Assembly: GCF_026339955.1 (NCBI RefSeq)
Contig: NZ_JAPEPW010000001.1
Location: 4,211,001 to 4,275,000 of the forward strand
Direction of reading: 5' to 3'
Length of the DNA stretch: 64,000 nt
From: Streptomyces sp. NBC_01549
GTDB taxonomy: Bacteria > Actinomycetota > Actinomycetes > Streptomycetales > Streptomycetaceae
The notes beneath the pieces were generated by a model. That model was given only the letters and a program-made list of their open reading frames with translations. It was not told where the DNA came from and did no database searches. Shown here piece by piece: positions 43,058 through 52,000 of the stretch (position 1 is the stretch's first letter; each line of letters begins with the position of its first letter). A program made the translations under genes and the position numbers.

Positions 43058-44218
43058 ATGAGTACGACGACTTCACCCACCCCGGAGTCCGGAGGGACGC
43101 CGGAGGGCGGCGGTACCTCCCGGCCCGCCCGGCTCATCCACAACGAGGCGACCACCGAGATCCCCGTCCATCTGCTCTTCCGGGACGACGCCGAGCCGGT
43201 GTCCGTGCCGCTCGCGCCCGCCGTCGTGGGGCGGCGGCGCGGCACGGGCGAACAGCCCCGGATCCGGCGCCCCGCGCTGGGCCGGACCCCGCGCCCGGTG
43301 CCGGAGGTCGACCCCGAACTGGTGGAGCGCCCGGCACCGGTGCTGCCCGGAGTGGCGGGTGTGCTGGCCGGGGCCTGCGGGGTGGCCGGATGTGTACTCG
43401 CCTCCTGGTGGTCGGGTGTGCTGCCGCACGCCGCGGGGAGGGCGATCGGGCTGCCCTGGCACGCGGGCAGCGGGCTCGGCCCCGCGCAGTGGGCCGCGTA
43501 CGCCGGGGCCGGCGCGCTCGGGCTGTTCGGGTTCGGCGGGCTCACCCGCGGCCGGACCGGGCGTGCCTGGGTGCTGGGCCTCTTCGGCCGCTACCGGGGC
43601 ACGGTCCGGCGCACCGGGTTGTTGTGGATCAACCCGATGGTGCTGCGGCGCCGGGTCGACGTACGGCTGCGGCACTGGCGCAGTGAGCCGATGTCGGTGG
43701 TCGACGCGAACGGGGTCGCGCTGCGGGTGGTGGTGCTCGTGGTGTGGCGGGTCAAGGACACCGCGCGGGCCACACTCGGCGTCGAGGACCACGAGACGTA
43801 TCTGCGCGAGTGTGTGGAGGCGGCGATGTCGCGGATGCTCTCGCAGTTGCCGGCCGAGGCGCCGCCCGCCGTCATCAAGGACGTGGCGACCCTGCGCAAC
43901 ACGGACGCCGTCGGGGAGGTGCTCACCGGGATGATCGCCGCGGACACCGCGCCGGTCGGCCTGGAGGTGTTCTCGGCGCAGCCGACCCGGATCGAGTACG
44001 CCCCCGAGGTCGCGGCCGTGATGCAGCGCCGCCGGATCGCGACGCTGGACGCCCAGCACCGCGACACCGTGCTCACCTCCGTCGTCGACTCCGTCGAGGA
44101 CACGGTGGCCCGGCTGACCATGCGCGGACTGGTCGAACTCGACGACTACGAGCGCAAGGCACTGGTGAAGGACCTGACGGTGGCGTTCTACACGGGGCAC
44201 AGGGAGGCCTCGCCGTGA
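43058..44218 (+). CDS. SPFH/band-7 domain membrane protein
   Basis: This 386-residue protein has a proline-rich cytoplasmic N-terminus, two hydrophobic segments (PGVAGVLAGACGVAGCVLASW and AAYAGAGALGLFGFGG), then an SPFH domain (RRTGLLWINPMVLRRRVDVRLRHWRSEPMSVVDANGVALRVVVLVVWRV, and DAVGEVLTGMIAADTAPVGLEVFSAQPTRIEYAPEVAAVMQRR). SPFH proteins scaffold membrane microdomains and may organise the neighbouring wall enzymes. ATG 43058 has GGAGG just upstream; ATG 43046 is in frame. Confidence 0.85.
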   Translation: MSTTTSPTPESGGTPEGGGTSRPARLIHNEATTEIPVHLLFRDDAEPVSVPLAPAVVGRRRGTGEQPRIRRPALGRTPRPVPEVDPELVERPAPVLPGVAGVLAGACGVAGCVLASWWSGVLPHAAGRAIGLPWHAGSGLGPAQWAAYAGAGALGLFGFGGLTRGRTGRAWVLGLFGRYRGTVRRTGLLWINPMVLRRRVDVRLRHWRSEPMSVVDANGVALRVVVLVVWRVKDTARATLGVEDHETYLRECVEAAMSRMLSQLPAEAPPAVIKDVATLRNTDAVGEVLTGMIAADTAPVGLEVFSAQPTRIEYAPEVAAVMQRRRIATLDAQHRDTVLTSVVDSVEDTVARLTMRGLVELDDYERKALVKDLTVAFYTGHREASP

Positions 44219-44391
44219 CAGGGATCGACAGCGGGGCGGTGACGGGGACGGGCAGCGGGGCCGTGACGGGGAAGGGCAGCGGGGCCGTGACGGGGACGGA
44301 CAGCGGGGCCGTGACGGGGACGGACAGCGGGGCCGTGACGGGGACGGACAGCTTGGTGATTGGTCTGGACATGTTCAAGTCGCGGCAATAA
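44215..44391 (+). CDS. Possible 58-residue octapeptide-repeat ORF
   Basis: GTG 44215 overlaps the SPFH stop (GTGA), and the frame continues through five 24-bp repeats encoding SGAVTGTD-type octapeptides before ending in LDMFKSRQ. The coupling and maintained frame suggest translation, but no family is known. Every repeat offers another GTG start. It may simply be a minisatellite in a spacer. Confidence 0.35.
   Translation: MTGIDSGAVTGTGSGAVTGKGSGAVTGTDSGAVTGTDSGAVTGTDSLVIGLDMFKSRQ
44233..44352. repeat. 24-bp minisatellite, five units
   Basis: Units start at 44233, 44257, 44281, 44305 and 44329. The last three are identical and the first two differ by one to three bases. A partial copy precedes them. 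They lie between the SPFH gene and the LPMO promoter. Confidence 0.9.
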
Positions 44392-44412
44392 TCTGGGACT
44401 TGGTCTAGACCT
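44360..44412 (+). promoter_or_regulatory. DasR-like (dre) sites upstream of the LPMO gene
   Basis: TGGTCTAGACC at 44401-44411 contains the perfect palindrome GGTCTAGACC, the core of the DasR-responsive element of Streptomyces chitin genes. A degraded copy, TTGGTCTGGACA, lies at 44360-44371. They are about 58 and 98 bases before the LPMO start, consistent with N-acetylglucosamine-controlled expression. Confidence 0.65.
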
Positions 44413-44468
44413 GAAAATCACGCGCACGGCTCACGAGAACCTCCCCCACGTCCTCTAGGAGCGGCAGC

Positions 44469-45107
44469 ATGCGCATACGGACGCCCGACATCCACGCGAC
44501 CAGGAAAGCCAAGCTGTACGCCGCTGTCGTGGGCCTCGCCACGGCGGGCACGTTCGTGCTCTCCACCGGCGGAGCCGACGCCCACGGCTACACCGACCAG
44601 CCCCTCAGCCGGCAGAAGTTGTGTGCCGCCAACGGGGGCAGCGTCGCCAACTGCGGCGACATCCAGTGGGAGCCCCAGAGTGTCGAGGGCCCGAAGGGCT
44701 TCCCGGCGGCGGGTCCCGCAGACGGCCAGATCTGTTCCGCGAACCACACGAACTTCAGCCAGCTCGACCAGCCCAAGACCCCCTCGGGTGGGGCCTGGCC
44801 GACGACCAAGGTCACCGGCGGGCAGAGCTACACCTTCCGCTGGCAGTTCACGGCCGTGCACGCCACGACCGACTTCAAGTACTTCGTCACCAAGTCCGGC
44901 TGGAACCAGAACCACGCACTGACCAGGGCGGACCTGAACACCACCCCGTTCCTGACCGTCCCGTACAACGGGCAGCGCCCGCCGTCCACGTTCAGTCACA
45001 CCGGCTCGCTGCCCTCCGGGCTGAGCGGTCATCACGTCATCCTCGGTGTGTGGACGATCGCCGACACCGCGAACGCGTTCTACTCGTGCGCGGACGTCAC
45101 GTTCTGA
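44469..45107 (+). CDS. AA10 lytic polysaccharide monooxygenase (LpmP-like)
   Basis: This 212-residue secreted copper enzyme oxidatively cleaves crystalline chitin or cellulose. The signal peptide ends at DA, leaving HGYTDQP as the mature N-terminus, whose His forms the copper brace; the second His is in FTAVHATTDFKYF. Four or more Cys allow disulfides, and NAFYSCADVTF closes the domain. There is no carbohydrate-binding module. In S. lividans the homologous LPMO near cslA-glxA acts on the same hyphal glycan, as recalled. A DasR-like site lies upstream. ATG 44469 follows AGGAGCGG. Confidence 0.92.
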   Translation: MRIRTPDIHATRKAKLYAAVVGLATAGTFVLSTGGADAHGYTDQPLSRQKLCAANGGSVANCGDIQWEPQSVEGPKGFPAAGPADGQICSANHTNFSQLDQPKTPSGGAWPTTKVTGGQSYTFRWQFTAVHATTDFKYFVTKSGWNQNHALTRADLNTTPFLTVPYNGQRPPSTFSHTGSLPSGLSGHHVILGVWTIADTANAFYSCADVTF

Positions 45108-45236
45108 GGGCGTCCCGACCGGAAAGGTTCTGAGCCTCTCTTGAGGAGCTCGCGCACCCCCCACGGGTAGGTTCCACGCACGTCGACATGACCATGACGG
45201 CGTGCGTGGAGCTGTACCGGACAACGGGGGAATGTC

Positions 45237-45734
45237 ATGGACGTCTTCTTCTATGCCGTGCCGGCGGTGATCATGACCGGGGCGATCTTCATGGCGGTCG
45301 TGGTGGTCCGCCGGTCACTGGACGTGAGTCGGGCGTGGAACAGCGGGCTGATCGCGGAGGGGCGCTGTCTGCGGTCGTACGCGACGACCAGCGGCGGCGG
45401 TGACACGTCCGTGTCCACGACGCTGCACCACGTGTACGAGTTCATGACGCGCGACGGCCGCACGATCCGCTTCGAGGAGCCGAACGGCCCGGCGACGATC
45501 ATCGAGGGCGACATCGTCCCCGTCCACTACATCGCCGAGCGTCCCGAGAAGGCGACGGCCCACGCGCCGAACCGGGGCCTGCTGGCGGCGGGCGCGGTCT
45601 TCACCCTGGTCTTCTGCACGGCGATCGTCATCTTCTGTATCGGCTTCATGGTGGGTGTCCACGAGTTCTTCTCGATATGGGACTCGGCCGGGAGCGGAGG
45701 GGACGAGTTCGAGGGCACGGGCCTCCCCTTCTGA
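45237..45734 (+). CDS. DUF3592-like two-TM membrane protein
   Basis: This 165-residue protein has an N-terminal helix (FYAVPAVIMTGAIFMAVVVV), a beta-rich loop (GRCLRSYATTSGGG, YEFMTRDGRTIRFEE, GDIVPVHYIAERPEKA) and a C-terminal helix (LLAAGAVFTLVFCTAIVIFCIGFMVG). This is the usual DUF3592 design. Function unknown. ATG 45237 has GGGGGAA upstream. It stands alone just before the biosynthetic cluster. Confidence 0.75.
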   Translation: MDVFFYAVPAVIMTGAIFMAVVVVRRSLDVSRAWNSGLIAEGRCLRSYATTSGGGDTSVSTTLHHVYEFMTRDGRTIRFEEPNGPATIIEGDIVPVHYIAERPEKATAHAPNRGLLAAGAVFTLVFCTAIVIFCIGFMVGVHEFFSIWDSAGSGGDEFEGTGLPF

Positions 45735-45760
45735 CGGTACGTCAATTATCGTGCGCCCCC

Positions 45761-47461
45761 ATGGGGTCCATGAGGCGCACCGTCGCGGAACTCGTACAGG
45801 AACGGTGGGGCGACCACCGGCCGGGGCTGTGGTTCGAGGGGAGGGTGCGCAGCCACCATCAGGTGGCCGCGGGCGCCGCGGCGCGGGCGGCGCTCCTCGC
45901 CGACCTGCTGCCACCCGGCGCCGAACCGCATGTCGGAGTGTTGCTCGACAACACCCCCGAATATCCGCTCTGGTTGAGCGCGGCGGCCCTCTCCGGTGCC
46001 GCCGTCGCCGGGATCAACCCGACCCGGCGCGGCCCCGAACTGGCCCGCGACATCCTGCACACCGAGTGCCGCGTCCTGGTCACCGAGCGGACCCACCTGC
46101 CGCTCCTGGACGGCCTCGAACTGCCCGGCGTACGCGTCCTGGTCACCGACACCGAGGCGTACGGGGAACTCCTCGCGCCGTACGAGGGCGCGAAGCCGGA
46201 CGCGGCGCCCTCCGTGTCGCCGGACGCCCGCCTCCTCCTCTACTTCACCTCCGGCTCGACCGGCGCCCCCAAGGCCGCGATCTGCACCCAGGGCCGGCTG
46301 GCGGCCGCCGGGCGCTCGCTCGTCGAGCAGTTCGGGGTGCGCCCGGACGACACGCACTACATCTGCATGCCGATGTTCCACGGCAACGCGGTGATCGCCG
46401 ACTGGGCGCCCGCGCTGGCGGCGGGCGCCGGGATCGCGCTGCGGCGGCGCTTCTCGGCGTCGGGGTTCCTCGCGGACGTACGGGCCTGCGGGGCGACGTA
46501 CTTCACCTATGTGGGCCGGGCGGTGCAGTACCTGCTGGCCACGCCCGCCCGCGGCGACGACCGCGACAACCCGCTGCGGATGGGGTTCGGGACGGAGGCC
46601 GGGGCCGTGGACGCGGCCGCCTTCGAGGAGCGCTTCGGGGTACGGCTGGTGGAGGGGTACGGCTCGTCCGAGGGCGGCGCCGCCATCCAGTGGACGCCCG
46701 GCGCCCCGCCGGGCGCGATCGGGCGGGCGGCGCCCCGCGACGACCTCGCGGTGGTCGATCCGGAGACAGCGGCCGAGTGCCCGCCCGCCGTCTTCGCCGA
46801 GGACGGAAGGCTCCTCAACGGGGACGAGGCGATAGGGGAGTTGGTGAACCGCGGACCCAACCCCTTCGAGGGCTACTGGCGCAACCCCGCCGCGGACGCC
46901 GAACGCCGCCGGCGGGGGTCCCCCCGCTCGAACGAAGCCGAGAGTGGGCGAGGCTGGTACTGGACCGGGGACCTCTTCTACCGCGACAGCGACGGCTTCC
47001 TCTACTTCGCCGGGCGGGCCGACGACCGGCTGCGCGTGGACAGCGAGAACCTCGCCGCCGCGATGATCGAGAACATCCTCGCCCGCCACGAGGACGCCGC
47101 CGCCGTGGCGGTGTACGCGGTGCCGGACCCGGTTGCCGGGGACCAGGTGATGGCGGCGATCGCACCGCGCGAGGGAGCCGGATTCGACCCGTCGGCCTTC
47201 GAGGCCTTCCTCCTCGACCAGCCCGACCTGGGGACCAAGATGGCACCCCGCTTCGTCCGGATCGTGGCACGGATGCCGGTCACCGCCACCAACAAGATCC
47301 ACCGGGTGGGGCTGCGCCGCGAGGGCTTCCGCTGTGCCGACCCGGTGTGGTGGCGGCCGCCGGGGGAGTCGGCGTACCGCAGACTGCGCGAGCCGGACAT
47401 CGACGGGCTGCTGGCCGAGTACCGGGCGCGCGGGCGCGAGAAGTTGCTGCCGGCCGGGTAG
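45761..47461 (+). CDS. Acyl-CoA/acyl-AMP ligase of the lipopeptide cluster
   Basis: This 566-residue member of the adenylate-forming family activates a carboxylic acid, probably the fatty-acid starter of the cluster. Motifs are LLLYFTSGSTGAPKAA (A3), YGSSEGG (A5-like), YWTGDLFYRDSDGF (A7) and the closing NKIHRV in place of the usual GK. The closest types are long-chain acyl-CoA synthetases of the FadD/FATP class. Thirteen codons at 46913-46951 (RGSPRSNEAESGR) are an in-frame insertion absent from the expected ERRR-GWYWTGD join. ATG 45761 is chosen; ATG 45770 is equally likely. The gene starts the cluster operon. Confidence 0.82.
   Translation: MGSMRRTVAELVQERWGDHRPGLWFEGRVRSHHQVAAGAAARAALLADLLPPGAEPHVGVLLDNTPEYPLWLSAAALSGAAVAGINPTRRGPELARDILHTECRVLVTERTHLPLLDGLELPGVRVLVTDTEAYGELLAPYEGAKPDAAPSVSPDARLLLYFTSGSTGAPKAAICTQGRLAAAGRSLVEQFGVRPDDTHYICMPMFHGNAVIADWAPALAAGAGIALRRRFSASGFLADVRACGATYFTYVGRAVQYLLATPARGDDRDNPLRMGFGTEAGAVDAAAFEERFGVRLVEGYGSSEGGAAIQWTPGAPPGAIGRAAPRDDLAVVDPETAAECPPAVFAEDGRLLNGDEAIGELVNRGPNPFEGYWRNPAADAERRRRGSPRSNEAESGRGWYWTGDLFYRDSDGFLYFAGRADDRLRVDSENLAAAMIENILARHEDAAAVAVYAVPDPVAGDQVMAAIAPREGAGFDPSAFEAFLLDQPDLGTKMAPRFVRIVARMPVTATNKIHRVGLRREGFRCADPVWWRPPGESAYRRLREPDIDGLLAEYRARGREKLLPAG
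46913..46951 (+). repeat. 39-bp repeat unit inserted in-frame in the ligase
   Basis: The segment contains GGGGGTCCCCCCGCTCG and GAAGCCGAGAGTGGG, a sequence recalled as a widespread Streptomyces intergenic repeat. Here it lies inside a coding region and keeps frame. No second copy was seen in the window. Confidence 0.6.
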
Positions 47462-47516
47462 GTTCCGGGCGCGCGGACGCGAGAAGTTGTTGCCGACCAG
47501 GCAGGTTCCGGGCGCG
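47418..47516. repeat. 43-bp imperfect tandem repeat across the ligase stop
   Basis: Copies at 47418-47460 and 47461-47503, plus the first 13 bases of a third, share CGGGCGCGCGG and GCGAGAAGTTG blocks. The first copy encodes the last residues of the ligase. Confidence 0.8.
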
Positions 47517-47668
47517 CTTCCCGCGCGGGGGTGCCCGTCGGCCGGAACTTTCGGCGGCCCGGCGGACGTCCCGTCCCAGGGAGTCCCGGAGAAGAGGAAT
47601 CCCCTCCGCCCCACAGGGGGAGGATGCCCCCGGACACCTGTGTCGTCCGCGCCGAGGAAAGAGGGAAC

Positions 47669-47773
47669 ATGCGTCACCTGATCCGGGTCGTGAACATCGC
47701 CGGTGCCGCACCGCCATGCGGCGCGTGGGGGCGGGCGGCGGTCCGGGAACGGCTCGTGGCGCGGCACCGGTGA
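47669..47773 (+). CDS. 34-residue peptide ORF coupled to the MFS gene
   Basis: ATG 47669 follows a good ribosome-binding site (GAAAGAGGG). The frame encodes 34 residues (starting MRHLIRVVNIAG, then APPCGAWG and a basic tail) and its TGA overlaps the GTG start of the exporter (GTGA). Since the exporter itself has no Shine-Dalgarno, its translation probably depends on this ORF. It may be a coupling leader or a small protein of the cluster; no family is recognised. Confidence 0.5.
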   Translation: MRHLIRVVNIAGAAPPCGAWGRAAVRERLVARHR

Positions 47774-49038
47774 CGGCCGAGGGGCGCTACCGCGTCCTGG
47801 TCGCCGGCTACTCCGTGTCCTCGTACGGCACCTTCCTCAACATGGTGGCGCTCAACCTGTTCGTCTACGCCACCACCGACAGCGCCCTCGCCATCGGACT
47901 GTTCATGGCGGTGCGGCTGGGCGCGGGGTTCCTGGCGGGGACGGTCGCCGGGCGGGTGCAGGCCCGGTTCGGGGTCAAGCCGGTCATGCTGTGGGCCAAC
48001 ATCGCCCAAGCTGTTGTCATGTTCCTGCTGGTAGTGACGCCGGACGGGGGACTGCGGACCGGCGTGCTGTTCACGGTGTCCGCCGTCGTCGGGGCGTGCG
48101 GCACGGTGTTCATGGTCGCGCTGCGCAGCTCCATCCCCGACCTGGTCGGCGCGGACCGGCGCGCCTGGGCCAACTCGCTCATGGTGGGCGGGCGTTCGCT
48201 GGCGATGGTCGCCGGGTTCGCCTCGTCCGGGGTGGTGGTGCCCTGGCTCGGCTTCACCGCCGCGTTCCTGGTGGACGCGGCGAGCTTCGTGGTGTGCGCG
48301 GCGGCGGTCGCGTGGCTGCCGGGCATCGAACGCGCCCCCGAGCCCCCGCGGGCGCCCGACGAACCCCGCCAGAAGAACGGAGTGTGGGCCGCCATGACGG
48401 CACTGGCCACCGTGCCCGCGCTCGGCCTCATGATGTGTCTGCGCACCGTCGACGCCCTCGGCTCCTCCTCGCACAACGCGGCCCTGCCCGTCTACTCCAG
48501 CACGCTCCACCCCGATGACCCGGCCGCGTTCGTCAGCCGCTTCTGGCTGTTCTGGGCGCTGGGCAACGTCCTGGCACAGCAGGTCATCCAACGCTGGGCC
48601 AAACGCTCCGGACGGGCCGTCGGCGCGCTCGGCTTCGGTCTCGGCACCATCGTCATGTCCTCCGCGTTCATCCTCGGCTTCGCCGGGTTCCCGATGGTGG
48701 CGACCGTGCTGATCGCCCTCGTCGCGGGCGCCGCGGACGGGCTCACCGAGGTGTCGTACACCTCACATCTGCAGACCCTCCCGGAGACCCTGCGCGGCCA
48801 CGCCTTCGGGCTCACGGCGACGGTCGAGAACCTCGGCTTCGGGCTCGGCATGATCGGTGTGTCGGCGGCCCTCGAATCGTTCTCCGCGTTCACCGTCGTG
48901 GCCTGGTCGCACGGCCTCGCCATCCTGGTCGCGGGGATCTACCTGCTCCGGTTGTACGCGGTCCACGGCGCAGGCAAGGAGGGGACGAGCGGTGCGTACG
49001 GCAGTCGTCGGGATGGCGCTGAGGTTTCCGGGAGCTGA
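47770..49038 (+). CDS. MFS exporter of the lipopeptide cluster
   Basis: This 422-residue transporter has about 12 hydrophobic segments and the motif A-like loop AGRVQARFGVKPVMLWANI (about residue 60). It is EntS/MFS_3-like with VSSYGTFLNMVALNLFVYATT at the start. It most likely exports the cluster product. GTG 47770 is coupled to the 34-residue ORF; an upstream in-frame ATG (47716) also lacks a ribosome-binding site. Its 3' end overlaps the PKS gene by 47 bases, a sign of tight cotranscription. Confidence 0.82.
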   Translation: MTAEGRYRVLVAGYSVSSYGTFLNMVALNLFVYATTDSALAIGLFMAVRLGAGFLAGTVAGRVQARFGVKPVMLWANIAQAVVMFLLVVTPDGGLRTGVLFTVSAVVGACGTVFMVALRSSIPDLVGADRRAWANSLMVGGRSLAMVAGFASSGVVVPWLGFTAAFLVDAASFVVCAAAVAWLPGIERAPEPPRAPDEPRQKNGVWAAMTALATVPALGLMMCLRTVDALGSSSHNAALPVYSSTLHPDDPAAFVSRFWLFWALGNVLAQQVIQRWAKRSGRAVGALGFGLGTIVMSSAFILGFAGFPMVATVLIALVAGAADGLTEVSYTSHLQTLPETLRGHAFGLTATVENLGFGLGMIGVSAALESFSAFTVVAWSHGLAILVAGIYLLRLYAVHGAGKEGTSGAYGSRRDGAEVSGS

Positions 49039-52000
49039 CACCCCCGACGGGTACTGGCGGGACATCCGGGCGGGCGTGACGCACGTGCGGCGGTTCACCG
49101 ACGCCGAGCTGGCGGCGGCCGGGGTCGCCCCCGAGGAGTACGGCGCGCCCGACTTCGTGGCCGCGAGCGCCACGCTGCCCGGCATCGACGGCTTCGACGC
49201 GGCCTTCTTCGGGATGAGCGCCCGCGAGGCCACGGTCACCGATCCCCAGCAGCGGCTCTTCCTGGAGTGCGCGCACCACGCCCTGGAGGACGCCGGGTAC
49301 GCGCAGCCGCGCGCCGGGGTGCGGATCGGGGTGTGCGGGAGCACCGGCTACCGGCTGTACTCGCTGCACAGCTACCTCGCCAACAACCTGCGGGAGGAGG
49401 CGGATTCGGGGGAGTGGCAGCGGCAGAAGCAGGCGCAGGTCGGCAACTACCCCGACTTCGCGGCCCCCCGGGCGGCCCACCGGCTCGCACTGACGGGCCC
49501 GGCCCTGAACGTGGCCACGGCCTGTTCGTCGTCCCTGGTGTCCGTCCATCTCGCCCGCCAGGCCCTGCACTTCGGCGACGCGGACCTCATGGTCGTCGCC
49601 TCGGCCGCCCTGCACGTGCCCCAGGTCACCGGGCACCGGCACGTACGCGGCTCGACGATCTCGCGCTCCGGGACCGTACGCGCCTTCGACGCCGACGCGG
49701 ACGGCACCGTCGGCGGCAACGGCGTCGCCGCCGTCGTCCTCAAACCGCTGGAGAGGGCGCTCGCCGACGGCGACACCGTGTACGCGGTGATCGCCGGGTC
49801 CGCCGTCACCAACGACGGCGCCGACCGGGCCGGGTTCGCCGCGCCGGGCTCCGCCGGTCAGCGCGACGCCGTGCTCGGCGCGCTGCGCGCGGCCGGGGTG
49901 CCCGCCGACTCCATCGGCTATCTGGAGGCGCACGGCACCGGCACGCTCAAGGGCGACCCGATCGAGTTCGCCGCCCTCACCGAGGCGTTCCGGCTGCACA
50001 CCGACCGCACCGGCTTCTGTGCGCTGGGCTCCACGAAGTCGGCGATCGGCCACCTGGACAGCGCGGCCGGTCTCGCGGGGCTGATCAAGGCGGTGCTGGT
50101 GCTGCGGCACGGGGAGATACCGCCGCTGGTGAACCACACCCGCCCCAACCCGGCCCTGGACGTGACCGGGAGCCCCTTCGTCCTGCCCACCCGCGCGCTG
50201 CCCTGGCCCGCCGAGGAGGGCCGCCCGCGCCGGGCCGGGGTGCACTCCATCGGGATGGGCGGCACGAACGCCCACGTGATCCTGGAGGAGGCGCCGACCC
50301 CGGCCCCCCGTCCGCCGGATCGCGGTCCGGCCCCGACGCTGCTGCCGCTGTCCGGCCACACGCCCGAGGCGCTCCTCGCCTCCGCACGGGCCTTCCGCGA
50401 CCACCTCACCGAACACCCCGGGACCGACCCCGCCGACCTGCTCCTCACCACCGCGCTCGGGCGACGGCACCTGGAACACCGACTGGTGGTGACCGCCGCG
50501 GCCGACGACACGGCGACGGCGCTGGACGCCTTCGTGCGGGGCGAGGCGGGGGCGTACGCGCACGGCGTCGCCGGGGCGGAGGCGGGCGGCGGACCGGTGT
50601 TCCTCTTCACCGGTCAGGGCAGCGGGTACGACGGGATGGGCACGGCGCTCGCCGAGCGGTTCCCGGTGGTGGCCCGCACGTTGGAGGAGTGCGCGCGGAT
50701 CCACCGGGACGAGACGGGGGAGGAGGGGTTCCTCGACCGGTTGCTGGGCGGCGCCGACGGTGGTCCTCCGGAGGGAGCGCGGGCCGGGGCCCCGGAAGGA
50801 GCGCGGGTCTGGGGCCTGGAGGCGGCGCGGGCCTGGGACACCGCCTTCGCGCAGCCCGCGCTCTTCGCCTTGCAGGTCGCACAGGCGCGGCTGTGGCGGC
50901 GCTTCGGCGTCGAACCGGTCGCGGTGGCCGGGCACAGCGCCGGGGAGTACGCGGCCCTGTGCGTGGCCGGGGCGCTGACGCTGGAGGACGGACTGCGGCT
51001 GGTCTGCAGACGGGGACGACTGATGCGGGACGGCACCCCGGCCGGGGGCATGCTCGCGGTGTCCGCCGCCGAGGACGTCGTACGGGGGCTGGTCACCGAC
51101 GTCGACGGCCTCGAACTCGCCGTCTTCAACGGGCCCGGGCGGTACGTCGTGGGCGGACCGCCCGAGGCGGTGGCCACCGCCCGCACCCGGCTCGCCGACC
51201 GCGGCACGCCCGCGGAGCCCCTGCCGGTGGACCGCGCGTTCCACACCGCCCTGCTCGACCCGGTCCTGGCGGACTTCCGGGACGCCTGCGGAAAGGTACG
51301 GCTGCGGCCCACCAGGACCGAGTTCGTCAGCGGCGCGGACGGGGTCCGGCACCCGGTGGGCTGGCTGCCGGACGCCGACCACCTCGTACGGGGGACCCGG
51401 CGGCCGGTGGACTTCGCCGCCGTACTGCGCACGCTGGAGCGGACACCCGGGCGGCCGGTCCATCTGGAGATCGGCCCCGACGCGCCCCTCACCGGCCTGG
51501 TCCGGCGCGCCCGGCCGGATGCCGCCGCCGTCCCCACCCAGCGTCGTTGCGACCCTGGCCTCGGCACCCTCTGGGCGGCCGTCGCCCGGCTGCACTGCGC
51601 GGGCCACCGGCTCGACTGGGCGGCCCTGCTCGACGGCTGCGACGCCCGCCGGATCCCGTTGCCGCCGTATCCCTTCGAGCGCCGGTCGTACTGGACCGGA
51701 CCGCCGCCCACCCCCTTGGCCGACGACCGCAGGACGGAGGACGGCATGACCGAACAGACCGAACAGAGCGAACAGGCTGTACTGGAACGGGTGGTGATGC
51801 TCAGCGCACGTCATCTCGGATACACGCCCGAGGAGATCACGGCGGAGCGGACGTTCGTCGGGCTCGGCGCGGACTCGCTCCAACTCATCGGTATGGTACG
51901 GCAGTTGGAGGCCGAGTTCGGGGTGGAGATCGGGATGCGGGAGATCCTGGAGGAGGCGGGGACCCCTCGGCTCGCGGCCCGGTTGATCACGGAGCGGACG

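Noticed and set aside
44233..44352. 24-bp repeats considered as a CRISPR or replication-origin iteron array
   Set aside because: Units abut without spacers, keep a reading frame, and no replication or cas gene is near.
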